Positions 9,806 to 21,139 are shown, numbered from the stretch's first letter. The stretch: DNA of 64,000 nucleotides from Flaccisagitta enflata (GCA_965153355.1 OZ231126.1:11718001-11782000); one strand, 5' to 3'. The notes: generated by a model not told the origin, from the letters alone. Numbers and translations: made by a program.

Positions 9806-10486
9806 ACTTTATTTCAATCTATTACCTTTACCTTTATTACCTTTACCTTTATTACCTTTACCTTTTTTATTACCTTTTCCTTTAATTGGTGCATAGATAA
9901 CATAATTTGGAGTGCATTAATTACAAAAATTTCAGAGGCAAGTTACAATTTACGAATCATCCAGACGGCGAAGCTTTGACATTGAAAAGCTTCCAGTTTA
10001 GATCATATCATCAAAACGCAACAACGTGACGTGGCGAAGAAACACGATCTCTCTTCGACCTTCGCGGCTTTCCAAGAAAAATCATAAAAAAACTGCTTCA
10101 ACCATAATGTAATCGGCTGTAAATACACTCAAAATTCCATCTTTTTGTTCTCCACCCAACTGCAAATTTTCATCTCAATCAGTCAACGGGAAGGGTCAAA
10201 ACTTTGAAAGAAACTACCATCATTAATGGGATTGATTTTATTTCATCATAAAAAAAAATCGCTATCGTGGTCTCACTCTCTCATCGCCTCATATTTGTTT
10301 GGAATCTAAAGTCCAAGTTGAATCAGTTCTCCAACCTCGGTCTTCTTGTGTAACAACTACAGCTAAGAATTTTTGTTACAAAACCATTTACTCCTTCGCG
10401 GCTAAAAAAAAAACTACTTCACAGAACCAAAGACTGAATCTTACTGAAGGAAATTGTCATCTTTCCGTGTTAATAAAGCTCAAGAC
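9806..10486. other. AT-rich leader before the ORF1-like relic
   Basis: After a short ttacctttattaccttt repeat (9820-9885) this stretch has no clear repeat or gene. It could be the 5' untranslated part of the ORF1-bearing element that follows, but no start site or element border can be seen. Confidence 0.3.
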
Positions 10487-11535
10487 ATGGAGAAAATACA
10501 GCATGATATTGCGCAACTGGAAAAAGAGTCAAAAGAAACAAATGAATGGAAAACCAAAATGGATGCTCTACTCATGACCTTCAAAAAGGTTTTGAAGGTT
10601 TTGAAAAAGTCGTGGAAGGCATTAACAATAATCATACAGCTTTGAATGAAACAATTGCCATGCTAACCATTAAAATGAAAAATCATATCACAAGTGCTGA
10701 TTCCTTCAAAGCCCAAGTGGTTAAGCATCAGGTTGCCTCAAAAACCGAACTTGAAGCCTTCAAAGCCCAAGTGGTTAAGCATCAGGTTGCCTCAAAAACC
10801 GAATTTGAAGCCTTTGGAAAGAAATTGACTAAATCACAACAACAGTTAGATGCAACAAATCGCAAGTTTGCGGAGGAGATGGAAAAAAACAGGCGTATCA
10901 AAGATGAATTGAAGACCAAGATGGATGCCATTGGAGAAAGAACAACATCAACTGACGTCAGATTACAGGAGCTCCAAACCGAATTTCAAGCAATCAAGGC
11001 AAAAGTGGATGAAATTCACAATTCTGCACAAAGTTCAACCAACCCTGCCACAATGAATAAAGGCACACCTGTGCAATTTGTTCCAGAATGGGTCTTGCGG
11101 GAACGAAAGAGAAAAAACATCATCATTTTTGGTCAACAGGAAACAGATGACAATCTTGCCATGATCAAATTGCTTGCTGGTGACTTGGACCTGGACCTGG
11201 ATCCTTCTACGGACATTGTTCATCATTTTCGTGTTGGAACATCAAACAGTAGCAATTTGCGCCCCCTGGTCGTTAAATTTGTATGCTCAGAAAAAAAGAG
11301 GGCAATGCTCCTGATGGCAAAGAAGCTGAGAGGAATGGAGAAATGGAATGGGGTGATTATCACTCACGACATGACAAAATTGGAATGTCAAGTGGAAAAA
11401 GCATGGGAGATTAAATTGCGGCAAGATGCTGAGCATTTGAACAATTCTCTTACTGCAGATGAAAAAAGCGTCAAGTTTTTCAAAGTTATTGGCGGCCGCC
11501 GCGAGCGAAGAATAGCATGCTTTCCCATTAAATGA
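10487..11535 (+). pseudogene. LINE-type ORF1-like protein relic, one frameshift
   Basis: An ATG at 10487 opens a coiled-coil-like frame (MEKIQHDIAQLEKESKE). Near 10590, in an A-run, it shifts into the frame that stays open to the TGA at 11533. The downstream frame has a long Lys/Glu/Gln-rich helical region. A basic segment followed by an RRM-like strand (RKRKNIIIFGQQE, near 11103) comes next, then RPLVVKFVC, then a C-terminal part with ITHDMTKLE. This order of coiled coil, RRM-like domain and C-terminal domain is known for the ORF1 proteins of non-LTR retrotransposons (Transposase_22-like), which bind nucleic acid. An exact-frame 54-bp duplication (10705-10758 and 10759-10812, one mismatch) repeats FKAQVVKHQVASKTE. 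No endonuclease or reverse transcriptase follows. A stand-alone ORF1-derived gene is the alternative reading. Confidence 0.6.
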
Positions 11536-12102
11536 CTCACTAACTTAGAGACCATAAGAGCACAATGATCAAATCAGATTTTTTTTTTCTCTCTTTACAA
11601 ATGGTTTTTTAGTATCATGAAATCTTTAGTATTTGCTCAGAGAATAATCACTGATATTATTTGCACTTATAAAAGCATCATATTTTCTATTTGGAGGTAT
11701 TTATAGTCTTTATTTTTTATATATTGGAAAGTCGTTGAAAATTTTGGTGAATATGCAACTTTTTCCTTTACTGATTTACACTTTTGATTTTTAAAACTAG
11801 TGACTGGTCAATTTTGGATATTTTGAACATAGAATTTTCAATTTTTAGCAGTTGCATGGTAACAATTCTCGCTTTTGGTTCTTATGAACTACTGACTGGT
11901 TAATTTTCTTTGCCACGTAAATTGTAATTCGACGGAACAGCTATCATCTCGAAGAGCAAGTCGTAAAAAGCTTGCTTCCTTTGATAGCTTAAATTTTATA
12001 TTATATATTATATCCTGGTCAGGTTGGGATTGCCTTTCAATGCAGTTTATATTTCCTTTGCAAGCTGCAAGCTGCAAAGTACAAAGGACCCGCTTTTATG
12101 AG
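11536..12102. other. AT-rich stretch after the ORF1 relic
   Basis: No ORF2, poly-A tail or duplicated target site could be found after the ORF1-like frame. The sequence is AT-rich and unremarkable up to the TA that starts the next element. Confidence 0.4.
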
Positions 12103-12632
12103 TACAGTGGGAACCCGATTTAACGACCTTGAAGGGACTGGGGAATTTTGGTCGTTAAATCCGAGTGTTGTTAAATCGAATTTATAGTTTTAGATACATT
12201 TAGTTAGAATAGTTTTGAAACATATGTTCATATATTTGTATATGTACTCACTATAGCATTTGTGTAACTGGCCAACAAACCATCACATAAGCTAAAAGAT
12301 AGCCTCTTTTAGTATTAGTATAACATATTTGTATGAAAAGTGGAACAAAATACCTCACTATATCCAAACTGAAATAACTGGAAGAGGGCTTTATGTCGTG
12401 GTGCAGAACAGCGTCAAATTTGACAAATCGTTCTGTTCTGTGATGGAATACGCTGATATGCAGCAGAATTATAACAATAACTAAAGTCTTATGCATGCTT
12501 AATACTCCCTAAATTAATTAAAAAACGGTTAACTGACCAATGGTATTGATCTGGCATTGGTAAAGTCGCAGCATACTTAGTGAAACAACAGAATTCTTTA
12601 AAAAGAATTGCACGGAAAACATGAGATGTTGC

Positions 12633-12776
12633 CACGTGAAAAACCGAATCTGTCTCTGAATGCAAAATTTTGCATTTCTAAACACATGGCCTGTTTCTTA
12701 AAAGTGTTTAGACTGATGCCATGTTTTTCAAAATGCAAAATTTTGAATTCAGAGACAGATTCGGTTTTTCACGCGA
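12633..12776. repeat. Hairpin of about 45-bp arms
   Basis: gaaaaaccgaatctgtctct and gcaaaatt on the left are mirrored by agagacagattcggtttttc and aatgcaaaattttg on the right. The loop of about 60 bp carries acatggcctgttt and gatgccatgttt. Similar loop motifs occur in the hairpin at 61520-61680. Confidence 0.75.
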
Positions 12777-13104
12777 GACATGTCAATGCACAAGAATCAA
12801 TTTTTATTAAAAATCCATCAATTTCGCATCCTTTTTTCTCACATTTCCTTAGCATATGGTACAGAAAAACGTTTTCCTATGCAAAAAAATTGATGATTAC
12901 CAACCACAAATCCTTTTTCTCAATAAAAAATCTTTGAATACATAAAATAGAAAATATTGTATAAATCGTTTTGACTTGTCAAATTTTGTATTCGTTTGCA
13001 CTGTGACTTATGAACCCCCATTGAATATTACATGTAATGAGTTTTATATAAAATTGTTTAAAAAAAAATTGATTTCAAACCTCTTAGTCCATGATATGGC
13101 ATCA

Positions 13105-13274
13105 TTTTTAGTCTCGTGCTACATGACTCTACACCTTACATTGTCCATTTGTCCATCCGTTGGTTAGGCACACTTTACTTTTTTTATGATTTTCATTCTT
13201 TGATGATACTGCTCCTGCCTAAATGCTCTAGTAACTTCAAATATGGCCCTGCCTACCGCACGCGACTGCGGTAG
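13105..13274 (+). mobile_element. Degraded HP-A element, distal end lost
   Basis: The start is tttttagtctcgtgctacatgactctacacc, then gtccatttgtccatccg and the middle tgctcctgcctaaatg. The inner site accgcacgcgactgcggtag is present, but the usual ccgtgtatccggccttgtt ending is missing. Confidence 0.6.
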
Positions 13275-13324
13275 AAAAAAACTAAAAAGAGAGTCAAAAG
13301 AGAGATGAGGTCTTTATGTATAGT

Positions 13325-14095
13325 TTTTGGGCAGCGGCCCCGAAGGGGACGAAGTCCTGTAGAACCTGGGGGAATCTCATCGCGTCCGTCCGTACGATCC
13401 GCGTCCATTAAAACTCTCCATTCCCCCCACCCATTCTGGGGCTTTGTCTCCTTGAGGCCAAATCCAAGCAAAATGGCCCAAATCCAAGCAAAATGGCCCA
13501 AATCCAAGCAAACTGGCTAAATTCTGGCTAGAAAACCTGAATTTTGGTCAAAATTCTATCATTTTGGCCCCTAAGATCTAGATCCTGGTTTCTAATACCC
13601 AGATTCTGGCCTCTAAAACCCTAATCCTAGCCTCAGAGATCTAGATCTTGATCTCTCTGACCCAGATTCTGGCCTCCCGGACCCAGGACCTGGCCTCAAG
13701 GCCCTAAATCCTGGCCTCAGAGGGCCAAATCCTGGCCTCAGGAGCTCAGCCCTGGCCTCTGGAACCCAGATTCTGGCCTCTAAGGCCTAGATCCTGGCCT
13801 GCTCCCCCCTCAACCTAACCTACAAACTTCTCAAGAAGAGCAGGGGTACCCTTGTCCATATACTGCCTTTTGTCATTTCTCCATGTTATTCAATGAGAGT
13901 TTGAATAACAGGGCTTCCTAGACAGAAGGAAGGCTGAGAGAAGGACGGACGGAAGGATGGACGGACGGACAGATTCCCCCTGTGTTCTAGGACTTCGTCC
14001 CCTTCGGGGCCGCTGCCCTGCTCCCCCTCAACCTAAATCACATACTACTCAAGCAGGGCACGGGTACCGCTGACCACTTACTGCCTTTGGGCTGC
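13325..14095. mobile_element. GGCC-ended element with ctggcctc minisatellite
   Basis: The left end is gggcagcggccccgaagggg, then acgaagtcctgtagaacc. The right end is ctaggacttcgtccccttcggggccgctgccctgct. The core holds imperfect units of about 20 bp (gatcctggcctctaa) and short aaatccaagcaaaatggccc repeats at 13461-13515. An outer module (gcagggcacgggtaccgctgaccac) follows the right end. Confidence 0.7.
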
Positions 14096-14444
14096 TATTT
14101 AATTCTTGTTTCAAATATTTGTGTTTATTTCTTTCTTTTTTTCCCTATTTGCATTTTTTTTACTAATTTATTACAGTATATCAAAACCTATAAGTATTGA
14201 AATAAAAATTTTAGGTTACAGAAAATTATCAATTAAAGAGGTTGATGTCACTAAATCAGGTTATGGTCATCCATGGGACTTAAAAATAATGACTTTAAAT
14301 CAGGTTTGGATGTTAAATCAGGTGTTGTTAAATCGAGTAGAATTAACATTACAAAAGCCTGTAAAAATTTGGGACTAAAGAAACTTGGCTGTTAAATCCG
14401 AAATGTCGTTAAATCAGGTGACGAAAATGCGGTAGTCCACTGTA

Positions 14445-15106
14445 TTATGAACTATGGGATCTAAATGAAATTGTAGTAGAAGGATCGCTCTTTGGTCACA
14501 TGTCACAGTCGTTATTGTTTGATGTTTGTCATTATAATGGGACCGACCTTTTGATCACGTAGACTGTAGATTCTGTGAACTTACGGCTTTCCTGCTCTCA
14601 GTTTACTCTTGTTTTGAACGTCTGTACAGTCATGATTGCCTTTTTTTTGCATACTATTCCCCCTGCATTTTCATCTACAGGTTCGTATGTACAAACACAG
14701 GTGAATCTGTGTTCGGGAGGATAAGTAGTCACGCATTCAGATATCATGTTGTCGTTAGAAACAGATTGAGAGCCAGTGTTCCCGCTGTTAGAATTGGTTT
14801 GCTTATTCTTCTCTTTTCTCTCTTTCTCTCTTTGCATATGCTCCGGTTTTGCGACAAATTGGCGACAAATTGCGACAAATTACCTTAATTATTCTGATTA
14901 CCTTTATTACCTTTATTACCACGTGACTAAGGTTTGTTGACCTTGTTAAAAGTTGATCCTGGGGATTGTAAATAAAACATGTGTCACTTGTCCACGCTCA
15001 CAATTGTGGTTCCAAACTAGTGTTCATGGCCGTCTTTCTCCTTCTGTGGTGCTGATTTCGTTGTTGTTATTGGTTCTCGATTCATATTCTTCTGTTTCTT
15101 ACTTTT

Positions 15107-15109
<3 letters not shown>
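14445..15109. other. Unassigned sequence between repeats
   Basis: No convincing gene. There is a short gcgacaaattggcgacaaattgcgac repeat at 14853-14880 and tacctttattaccttt units at 14881-14920, similar to those at 9820-9885. The 79-codon minus-strand frame at 14598-14837 has no recognisable feature. Confidence 0.4.

Positions 15110-15190
<81 letters not shown>
15110..15190. repeat. CT dinucleotide microsatellite
   Basis: About 40 uninterrupted CT units, with no flanking element recognised on either side. Confidence 0.95.
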
Positions 15191-15195
<5 letters not shown>

Positions 15196-15487
15196 GTTTG
15201 TTTTTGTTTTTGTTTTTCCTATCATTCTTTGCCATCTTTCACTTTTCCTTATCTTTTCCTTTCTCAATTACAGATCAGAGCGTATTTGAACGAGAGGCCC
15301 CACTTTCAGTAAAGATAACTGTAGCAGTCCCCCCCCTAGAGCCCCGTATGTTTAAGCTACAGGTACGATTGAGGTATCATTTGAAAGCTTATGAGAATAC
15401 AAATGGCGCCATCAGAGGGTTTTCTTTTATTTTGTTTCCTGGCTCAAGTTATAGCTCTTCAAAGTATCCTTTCCCATTTTCCGATAC

Positions 15488-15995
15488 TTTTTGGGCAGCG
15501 GCCCCAAAGGGCCGATGTCCTGTAGAACACAGGGGGGAATTTCCAGATATCCGTCCGTCCGTCCCCCCCTTGACCATCAAGGCCTCATATTTGCCCTCCG
15601 AGCCCTCAATTTAGCCCCCGAGGCCTAAAATAAGCCTCCTAGGCTTCAAATCAGGCCCCTCCCCCGCCTCAAATCTGACCCCCAGACCTCAAATCTGCCC
15701 TCCAGACCTTTAATTAGCCCTCCGAGCATCAAAACAGTCCTCCCAGGCTCAAAGTCACCCTCCAAACCTCAATTTGCTCTCCAAGCCTTGAATCTGCCCT
15801 CCAGCCTTCAAATATGCCTTCATCGGCCTCAATCAGTCATCTAAGGCCTGAGATATTTCCCCTCAGGATGTCTGGAAATTCCCCCCTGTGTTTTACAGGA
15901 CATTGGCCCTTTGAGGCCACTGCCCTGCTCTCACTCCGTTTCTTCACTGGATCACTCTCAGCAGGGCATCCGGTACCGCTGAACATGTGCGATCC
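15488..15995. mobile_element. GGCC-ended element
   Basis: The left end is gggcagcggccccaaagggc, then cgatgtcctgtagaacacaggggggaatttcc. The right end is ggaaattcccccctgtgttttacaggacattggccctttgaggccactgccctgct. The core is a degenerate repeat of about 18-20 bp (ctcaaatctgccctccag). The outer module cagggcatccggtaccgctgaac follows on the right. Confidence 0.75.
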
Positions 15996-16012
15996 TTGGA
16001 TGACTAGTTTTT

Positions 16013-17130
16013 TTGGCAGCGGCCCCGAAGGGGACAATGTCCTGTAGAACACAGGGGGACTTTCGTTTGTTCGTGCGTGCGTCCCCCCCCCCCCGGCCTT
16101 GAGACTCAAATCTCTGCATCAAGGCTGAAATCCCAGCCTATAGGCTAAATTCCTGTCTGGACGCTCAAATACCAGCCTTGAAGCTTAAATTTCAGCCTCG
16201 AGGCTCAAATCCCCGCCTTGAGGCTCAAATCCCAGCCTCAAGGCTGAAATCCCAGCCTCGGCGCTCAGATCTCAGCCTCAAGGTTCAAATCCCAGCCCCA
16301 AGGCTCAAATCACATCCTTGAGGCTTAAATCCCAGCCTCAAGGCTCAAATCCCAGCCTTGAGGCTCAAATCCTAGCCTTGAAGCTTAAATCCCAGCCTCG
16401 AGGCTCAAATCCCAGCCTCGAGGCTCAAATCCCAGCCTCGAGGCTCAAATCCCAGCCTCAAGGCTCAAATCCCAGCCTCGAGGCTCAAATTCCAACCTCA
16501 AGGCTCAAATTCCAGCCTCGAGGCTCAAATTCCAGCCTCGAGGCCTCAAATTAGGCCTCTTAGAATCTTTATCAGGCCTCTCAGAACCCCAATCAGGCCT
16601 TTCAGATCCAAGATCAGGCCTTAACAGACCCCAAATCAGGCCTTTTGGACCTCTAATTGGGCCATCCAGACCTCAAATCAGGCCTCTCAGACTCTAATTT
16701 TGGCCTTTCAGTACCTAACTCAGTCCTCTTAGTCTTAGATCCAAATTATGCCTTTTCAGACCCCAATTCTGGCCTTTCAAACCCAAAATTAGGCCTTCTA
16801 GACCTCAAACTAGGCCTACCAGACCCAGCTCAGGCCTTCCCAGCCCATAATCAGGCCTCAAGCCCTGAATTAGACCCTCAATCAGGCTTCTCAAACCTCT
16901 CAGACCTCAAATCAGGCATCTTAGACCTAAAATCAGGCAACTCAGACCTAAAATCAGGCTACTTGGACCAAAAATCAGGTATATTAGACCCTGCAATTGT
17001 CCAGCATGGCATCATAGGTCATCAGCTCCTTCGGGGCCGCTGCCCCACTCATCATCTCATGCCAACAAAAACTAACATAGGGGCATCGGGTACCACTAAA
17101 CATGTACCGCTTTTGCGACTATTTTTTCCT
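16013..17130. mobile_element. Large GGCC-ended element with two minisatellite blocks
   Basis: The left end ggcagcggccccgaagggga, then caatgtcctgtagaacac, is followed by a first array (ggctcaaatcccagcctcga, 16110-16540). A second array (caggcctctcagaccccaaat type) runs to 16990. The right end is aggtcatcagctccttcggggccgctgcccc, then the outer module ggggcatcgggtaccactaaacatgtaccgc. The two ends match different subtypes ('gtcctgtagaac' against 'cataggtcatcagc'). The element may therefore be a fusion of two. Confidence 0.7.
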
Positions 17131-17340
17131 GTATTCTCTCTGATCTCGTTAACCATATCAAGTTCGACCTTTCAATTTGCTCATTGAACGCGTCTCTTCT
17201 TTCTTTGATGTTTTTCTACGTTTTTTGATCAACGAACTAGATAAACAGACAGACAGTTAGACAGACAGATAGACTGAAATTTTGTTAGACTAACGAACCG
17301 ACAGACAGGAACTTTTTCTGTTTGGGGGCGTTAAAATAAA

Positions 17341-17523
17341 GGATACATTGCTACCCCAGTCGCGTGCGGGTGGGCAGGGGCTGTATTTGAGGTCACTTGA
17401 TCATTCGGGCCGGAGCAGTGAGGCCAAAAAACCGCAAAAAAAACAAAACAAAAGTAAAGTGTGACGGGCGGACGGACGGACCGACAAAGCGGGGCGTAGA
17501 CTCGCATAATACGCAACTAAAAA
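17341..17523 (-). mobile_element. HP-A hairpin element
   Basis: It starts at the distal end ggatacattgctaccccAGTCGCGTGCGGGtgggcagggg and ends cgacaaagcggggcgtagactcgcataatacgcaactaaaaac. The hairpin has decayed (actcgcataatacgcaact), while the inner site is still sharp. Confidence 0.65.
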
Positions 17524-17825
17524 CTCGGGCAAATATAAAAAAACGGAATAAAAATTGGTAGTTTAATTGACTTGACGCCTTCCTCCTTCTTCATTGCTCC
17601 TTTTGCACCTCCTCCTCCTTCTCCTCCTCCTGCTCCTCCTCCACCTTCGGATTTACTTGGAACTTGTTCAGACTGACGTTCGCGTTCCTTCGATTTGATC
17701 AGCGGCCGAGGACAAAAAATAAAAAATAAAAAAATAAGGCTGGATACATGGCTACCCTCGACGTGTGCAGATGGGCAGGAACTATACATCAAAAATCTTG
17801 AAAGAGTATGGGTCCGCGACTGGGG

Positions 17826-18531
17826 ACAATCGGCGTTGTCAAACGGCGTGGTCAAACGGCGTGGTCAAACTGCGTTGTCAAACGGCGATGTCAAACGGCG
17901 TTGTCAAACGGAATTGTAATACGGAGTTGTACTACGGCGTTGTAACACGGCGTTGTAACACGGCGTTGTAACACGGCGTTGTAACACGGCGTTGTAACAC
18001 GGCGTTGTAACACGGCGTTGTAACACGGCGTTGTAACACGGCGTTGTATCACGGCGTTGTAACACGGCGTTGTAACACGGCGTTGTAACACGGCGTTGTA
18101 ACACGGCGTTGTAATACGGCGTTGTAATACGGCGTTGTCATACGGCGTTGTCAAACGGCGTTGTCAAACGGCGTTGTCAAACGACGTTGTCAAACGACGT
18201 TGTCAAACGACGTTGTCAAACGACATTGTTAAATGACATTGTCAAACGATGTTGTCAAACGACATTGTCAAACGACATTGTCAAACGACATTGTCAAACG
18301 ACATTGTCAAACGACATTGTCAAACGACATTGTCAAACGACATTGTCAAACGACATTGTCAAACGACATTGTCAAACGACATTGTCAAACGACATTGTCA
18401 AACGACATTGTCAAACGACATTGTCAAACGACATTGTCAAACGACATTGTCAAACGACATTGTCAAACGACATTATCAAACGACATTTTCAAATGACATA
18501 ATCAAACAACATTGTCAAATGACGTTGTCGG
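17826..18531. repeat. 13-bp minisatellite array, about 54 units in blocks
   Basis: The unit is 13 bp and changes along the array: tcaaacggcgttg (17830-17920), taacacggcgttg (about 17925-18130), tcaaacg(g/a)cgttg (18130-18230), then tcaaacgacattg (18240-18530). Variants are homogenised within blocks. Because 13 is not a multiple of three, every frame repeats after 39 nt, which explains the long Cys/Asn/Arg-rich open frames on both strands. Not a gene. Confidence 0.95.
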
Positions 18532-19600
18532 TTGAAAAATGCCGAAGTTATGCACACTTTTCACTTTTAGGCTGGTAGGCTAATTAGGTGGAGGGTAGTT
18601 GGATGGTAGGCTGGTTTGGCCGGTTAACATGCTAAAATCTATACAATTCAAATTCATATGTTGATTTCTTCCATTAAGAGACTACATACCAAGTTTCAAC
18701 CATATCGGTTGAAAAATACCGAAGTTATGCACGTTTTTAACTTTTAGGCTGGTAGGCTAGTTAGGTGGTAGGCTGGTTTGGCCGGTTAGCATGCTAAAAC
18801 CTTTACAATTCAAATACATATGTTGAGTTCTTTTATTCAGTGACTACACACCGAGTTTCAACCAAATTGGTTGAAAAATGACTAAGTTGTGCACGTTTTT
18901 CGCTTTTAGGCTAGTAGGCTGGTAGGCTGGTTGGGTGGTAGGCCGGTTTGGCCGGTTAACATGCTAAAATCTGTACAGATCAAATACATATGTTGAGTCC
19001 TTCCATTTAGAGACTACATACCAAATTTTAACCAAATCGGTTGAAAAATGCCAGAGTTATGCACATTTTTCACTTTTAGGCTGGTAGGCTAGTTGGGTGG
19101 TAGGCTGGTTTGACTGATTAGCATGTTAAAATCTATACAATTCAAATACATATGTTGAGTCCTTCCATTTAGAGACTAGATACCAAGTTTCAACCAAATT
19201 GGTTGAAAAATCCCGAAGTTATGCACATTTTTAACTTTTAGGCTGGTAGGCCAGTTGGGTGGTAGGCTGGTTTGGCCGGTTAGCATGCTAAAACCTTTAC
19301 AATTCAAATACATATGTTGAGTTCTTTCATTTAGAGACTACATACCGAGTTTCAACCAAATTGGTTGAAAAATGACGAAGTTGTGCACATTTTTCGCTTT
19401 TAGGCTGGTAGGCTGGTTGGGTGGTAGGCCGGTTTGGCCGGTTAACATGCTAAAATCGGTACAGATCAAATGCATATGTTGAGTCCTTCCATTTAGAGAC
19501 TACATACCAAGTTTCAACCAAATCGGTTGAAAAATGCCGAAGTTATGCACGTTTTTCACTTTTAGGCTGGTAGGCTGGTTGGGCCGGTTGGGTGGGTCGG
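18532..19600. repeat. Tandem array of about 165-bp units
   Basis: Seven occurrences of ttttaggctggtaggct (from about 18565, 18742, 18903, 19073, 19236, 19398 and 19560) give a period of 161-177 bp. Each unit carries ggccggttaacatgctaaaa, catatgttgag and gtttcaaccaaatcggttga. Spacing changes come from gain or loss of 'ggtaggctggtt'. No coding signal. Confidence 0.9.
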
Positions 19601-19681
19601 ATCATGACATACGCGTAGGATGTAAAGCGGCTTACCCTAGTACAACTTCCCTCCAAATATGAAGCAAATCGGTCAAGGCGT

Positions 19682-19996
19682 TCAAAAGTCGCGGACAAAA
19701 ATGAAATATAGCATTTTGGCAGAGGCAGTGACAAAGAGATAAAGAGATTGAACACAACTGCAAGCAAGCTCTGTTATCCCCCCAGATTCAACATATGCGT
19801 GAACTATGTCCACGATCTTTCTATTTCTATCTAGTACGTGCTTTGCGACTCTTATAGTCGCTTCGTCGGTCGGTTCGGCGTCTTCATTGTCCTTACCCGC
19901 CTGTATGCTACGTAGATGGTCGTACAAAAATACCAACCTGGTTACATAAGTCAAAGTATAAAAGTAAAGATAGTCATCGTGATGAAATCGTCTCAT
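19682..19996 (-). CDS. Unrecognised 104-codon ORF (possible exon)
   Basis: A minus-strand frame from ATG to stop. Its residue mix looks protein-like (mixed Asp, Glu, Lys and Arg in the middle, for example IQAGKDNEDAEPTDEATI and LDRNRKIVDIVHAYVESGG). Its hydrophobic C-terminal part has FVTASAKMLYFIF. I recognise no family. The last third runs into sequence like that bordering the 165-bp array, so only the first two thirds could be an old exon. Chance openness is a real alternative. Confidence 0.2.
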   Translation of the reverse strand: MRRFHHDDYLYFYTLTYVTRLVFLYDHLRSIQAGKDNEDAEPTDEATIRVAKHVLDRNRKIVDIVHAYVESGGITELACSCVQSLYLFVTASAKMLYFIFVRDF

Positions 19997-20518
19997 TCAA
20001 CCAATAGATAGAATACGCTGAAACCCTCATTTTTTCCATAGGTGTCTCAATTCATTATTTTTTTTTTTTAGTTTTCAAAATTGTTATTATAATTATCATC
20101 ATTTAGAATTAACGAAGAAAGACATGTGATCAGCTACCTGGATAATTGTTCTTCTTCGACTTGACGGTAAGAGAAAACAATTTCTGCGCGTCAGATTGAA
20201 ATAACAAAATGCGTAAAACGATATGGCAACGTTCAACAGTATCAATGAGCAACACGGCGCAGAATGCGTAGTACTGCGTATAGGAAATAAGAACGGGTTC
20301 CCCTTTGTAGTAGTGACCTGTTATTAGGTAGAAGTGACCCGTTTTTTCTCAAAGGGACCTATAAGCTGACAGGTCCCCAATGGAGCGTGACGAAGCTTTG
20401 CAGGTCACTTTTCTTTTTGAAAAATGTTTGAGTACAAAACGGAGTCACTTGCTTAATGTCCAATAGTTTAAGGAACCTGTAGAAGGATCCGTTCTATACT
20501 CTAACTTTTACCAAAGGA

Positions 20519-20872
20519 TACCGGCCGTATTTCTTGCATTTATCGCCCCCCTCTAATTAGCGCCCCCCTTTTCAAAAAAAAGATGACTCCTGAAAAAAAA
20601 CCTAATTTTGGAGAAAATCTTACTAAATTCATTGTTACAAAAGTTTTTTATTGACAAAAGAAAATCATAAAAATGGTATGCAATGCAAAAATACTCTCTG
20701 TTTTGATACTTTATTATACTGAATTACTAGTTTTTTGTCAAAAACTATAAGTTTCATATAAAATCATCTGTTCATGAGTGAATGAGGGGGCGCTAATTGA
20801 AGGTTGAAAATGACAATATTTCATTTCAATTTCAAAAGCGCCCGGGGCGCTAATTACAAGAAAATACGGTAA
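20519..20872. mobile_element. GCGCCCC MITE, second copy
   Basis: The left end is TACCGGCCGTATTTCTTGC, then tcgcccccctctaattagcg. The right end is gcgctaattacaagaaaatacggta. Like the 4927-5267 copy it contains tttcaatttcaaaagcgccc, ggggcgc just before the right end. The flanks (agtgacctg repeats on both sides) look like one older sequence split by this insertion. Confidence 0.75.
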
Positions 20873-21139
20873 GTGACATGTAAGGCCCCGCCGTTACGGT
20901 GTCCTATTCTACAAACCTGTCATAAAGTGACCTGCAGGTGACCTGTGGTCGCTTTTCTGAATAAAATCGGTCACCATAAGTCCCTACTTTTTGTTTTGCC
21001 AGCAACAGATACAGACAGCTACATTAAACTGATTTGTAAAAGAATTGTCGAATAAAGTGACCGCTTTATTAAGAAGACAAAAAATGTTTTGACCGACTAA
21101 ATGACTTAAATGAAATCGTGTTCTTTTTTTAATTTTTAT

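Larger units (their letters stand above)
12105..14442. mobile_element. Tigger/pogo-like TA element with nested insertions
   Basis: The left end TA-CAGTGGGAACCCGATTTAA and the right end (minus strand) TA-CAGTGGACTACCGC, with cctgatttaacgac further in, are inverted relatives. Both sides repeat 'gttaaatc(c/a)g' strings, and both are flanked by TA. CAGTGG ends with a TA duplication and 'atttaacga' just inside resemble Tc1/mariner elements of the Tigger/pogo group. There is no transposase inside. It encloses a hairpin (12633-12776), an HP-A element and a GGCC-ended element, so those probably arrived later. Confidence 0.65.

Noticed and set aside
17826-18531. CRISPR-like array
   Set aside because: Units are contiguous 13-mers with no unique spacers, in a eukaryotic genome.
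17891-18578. Frames of 66-117 codons on both strands with Cys/Asn/Arg repeats
   Set aside because: They are explained by the 13-bp minisatellite, which has no stop in any of three concatenated units.
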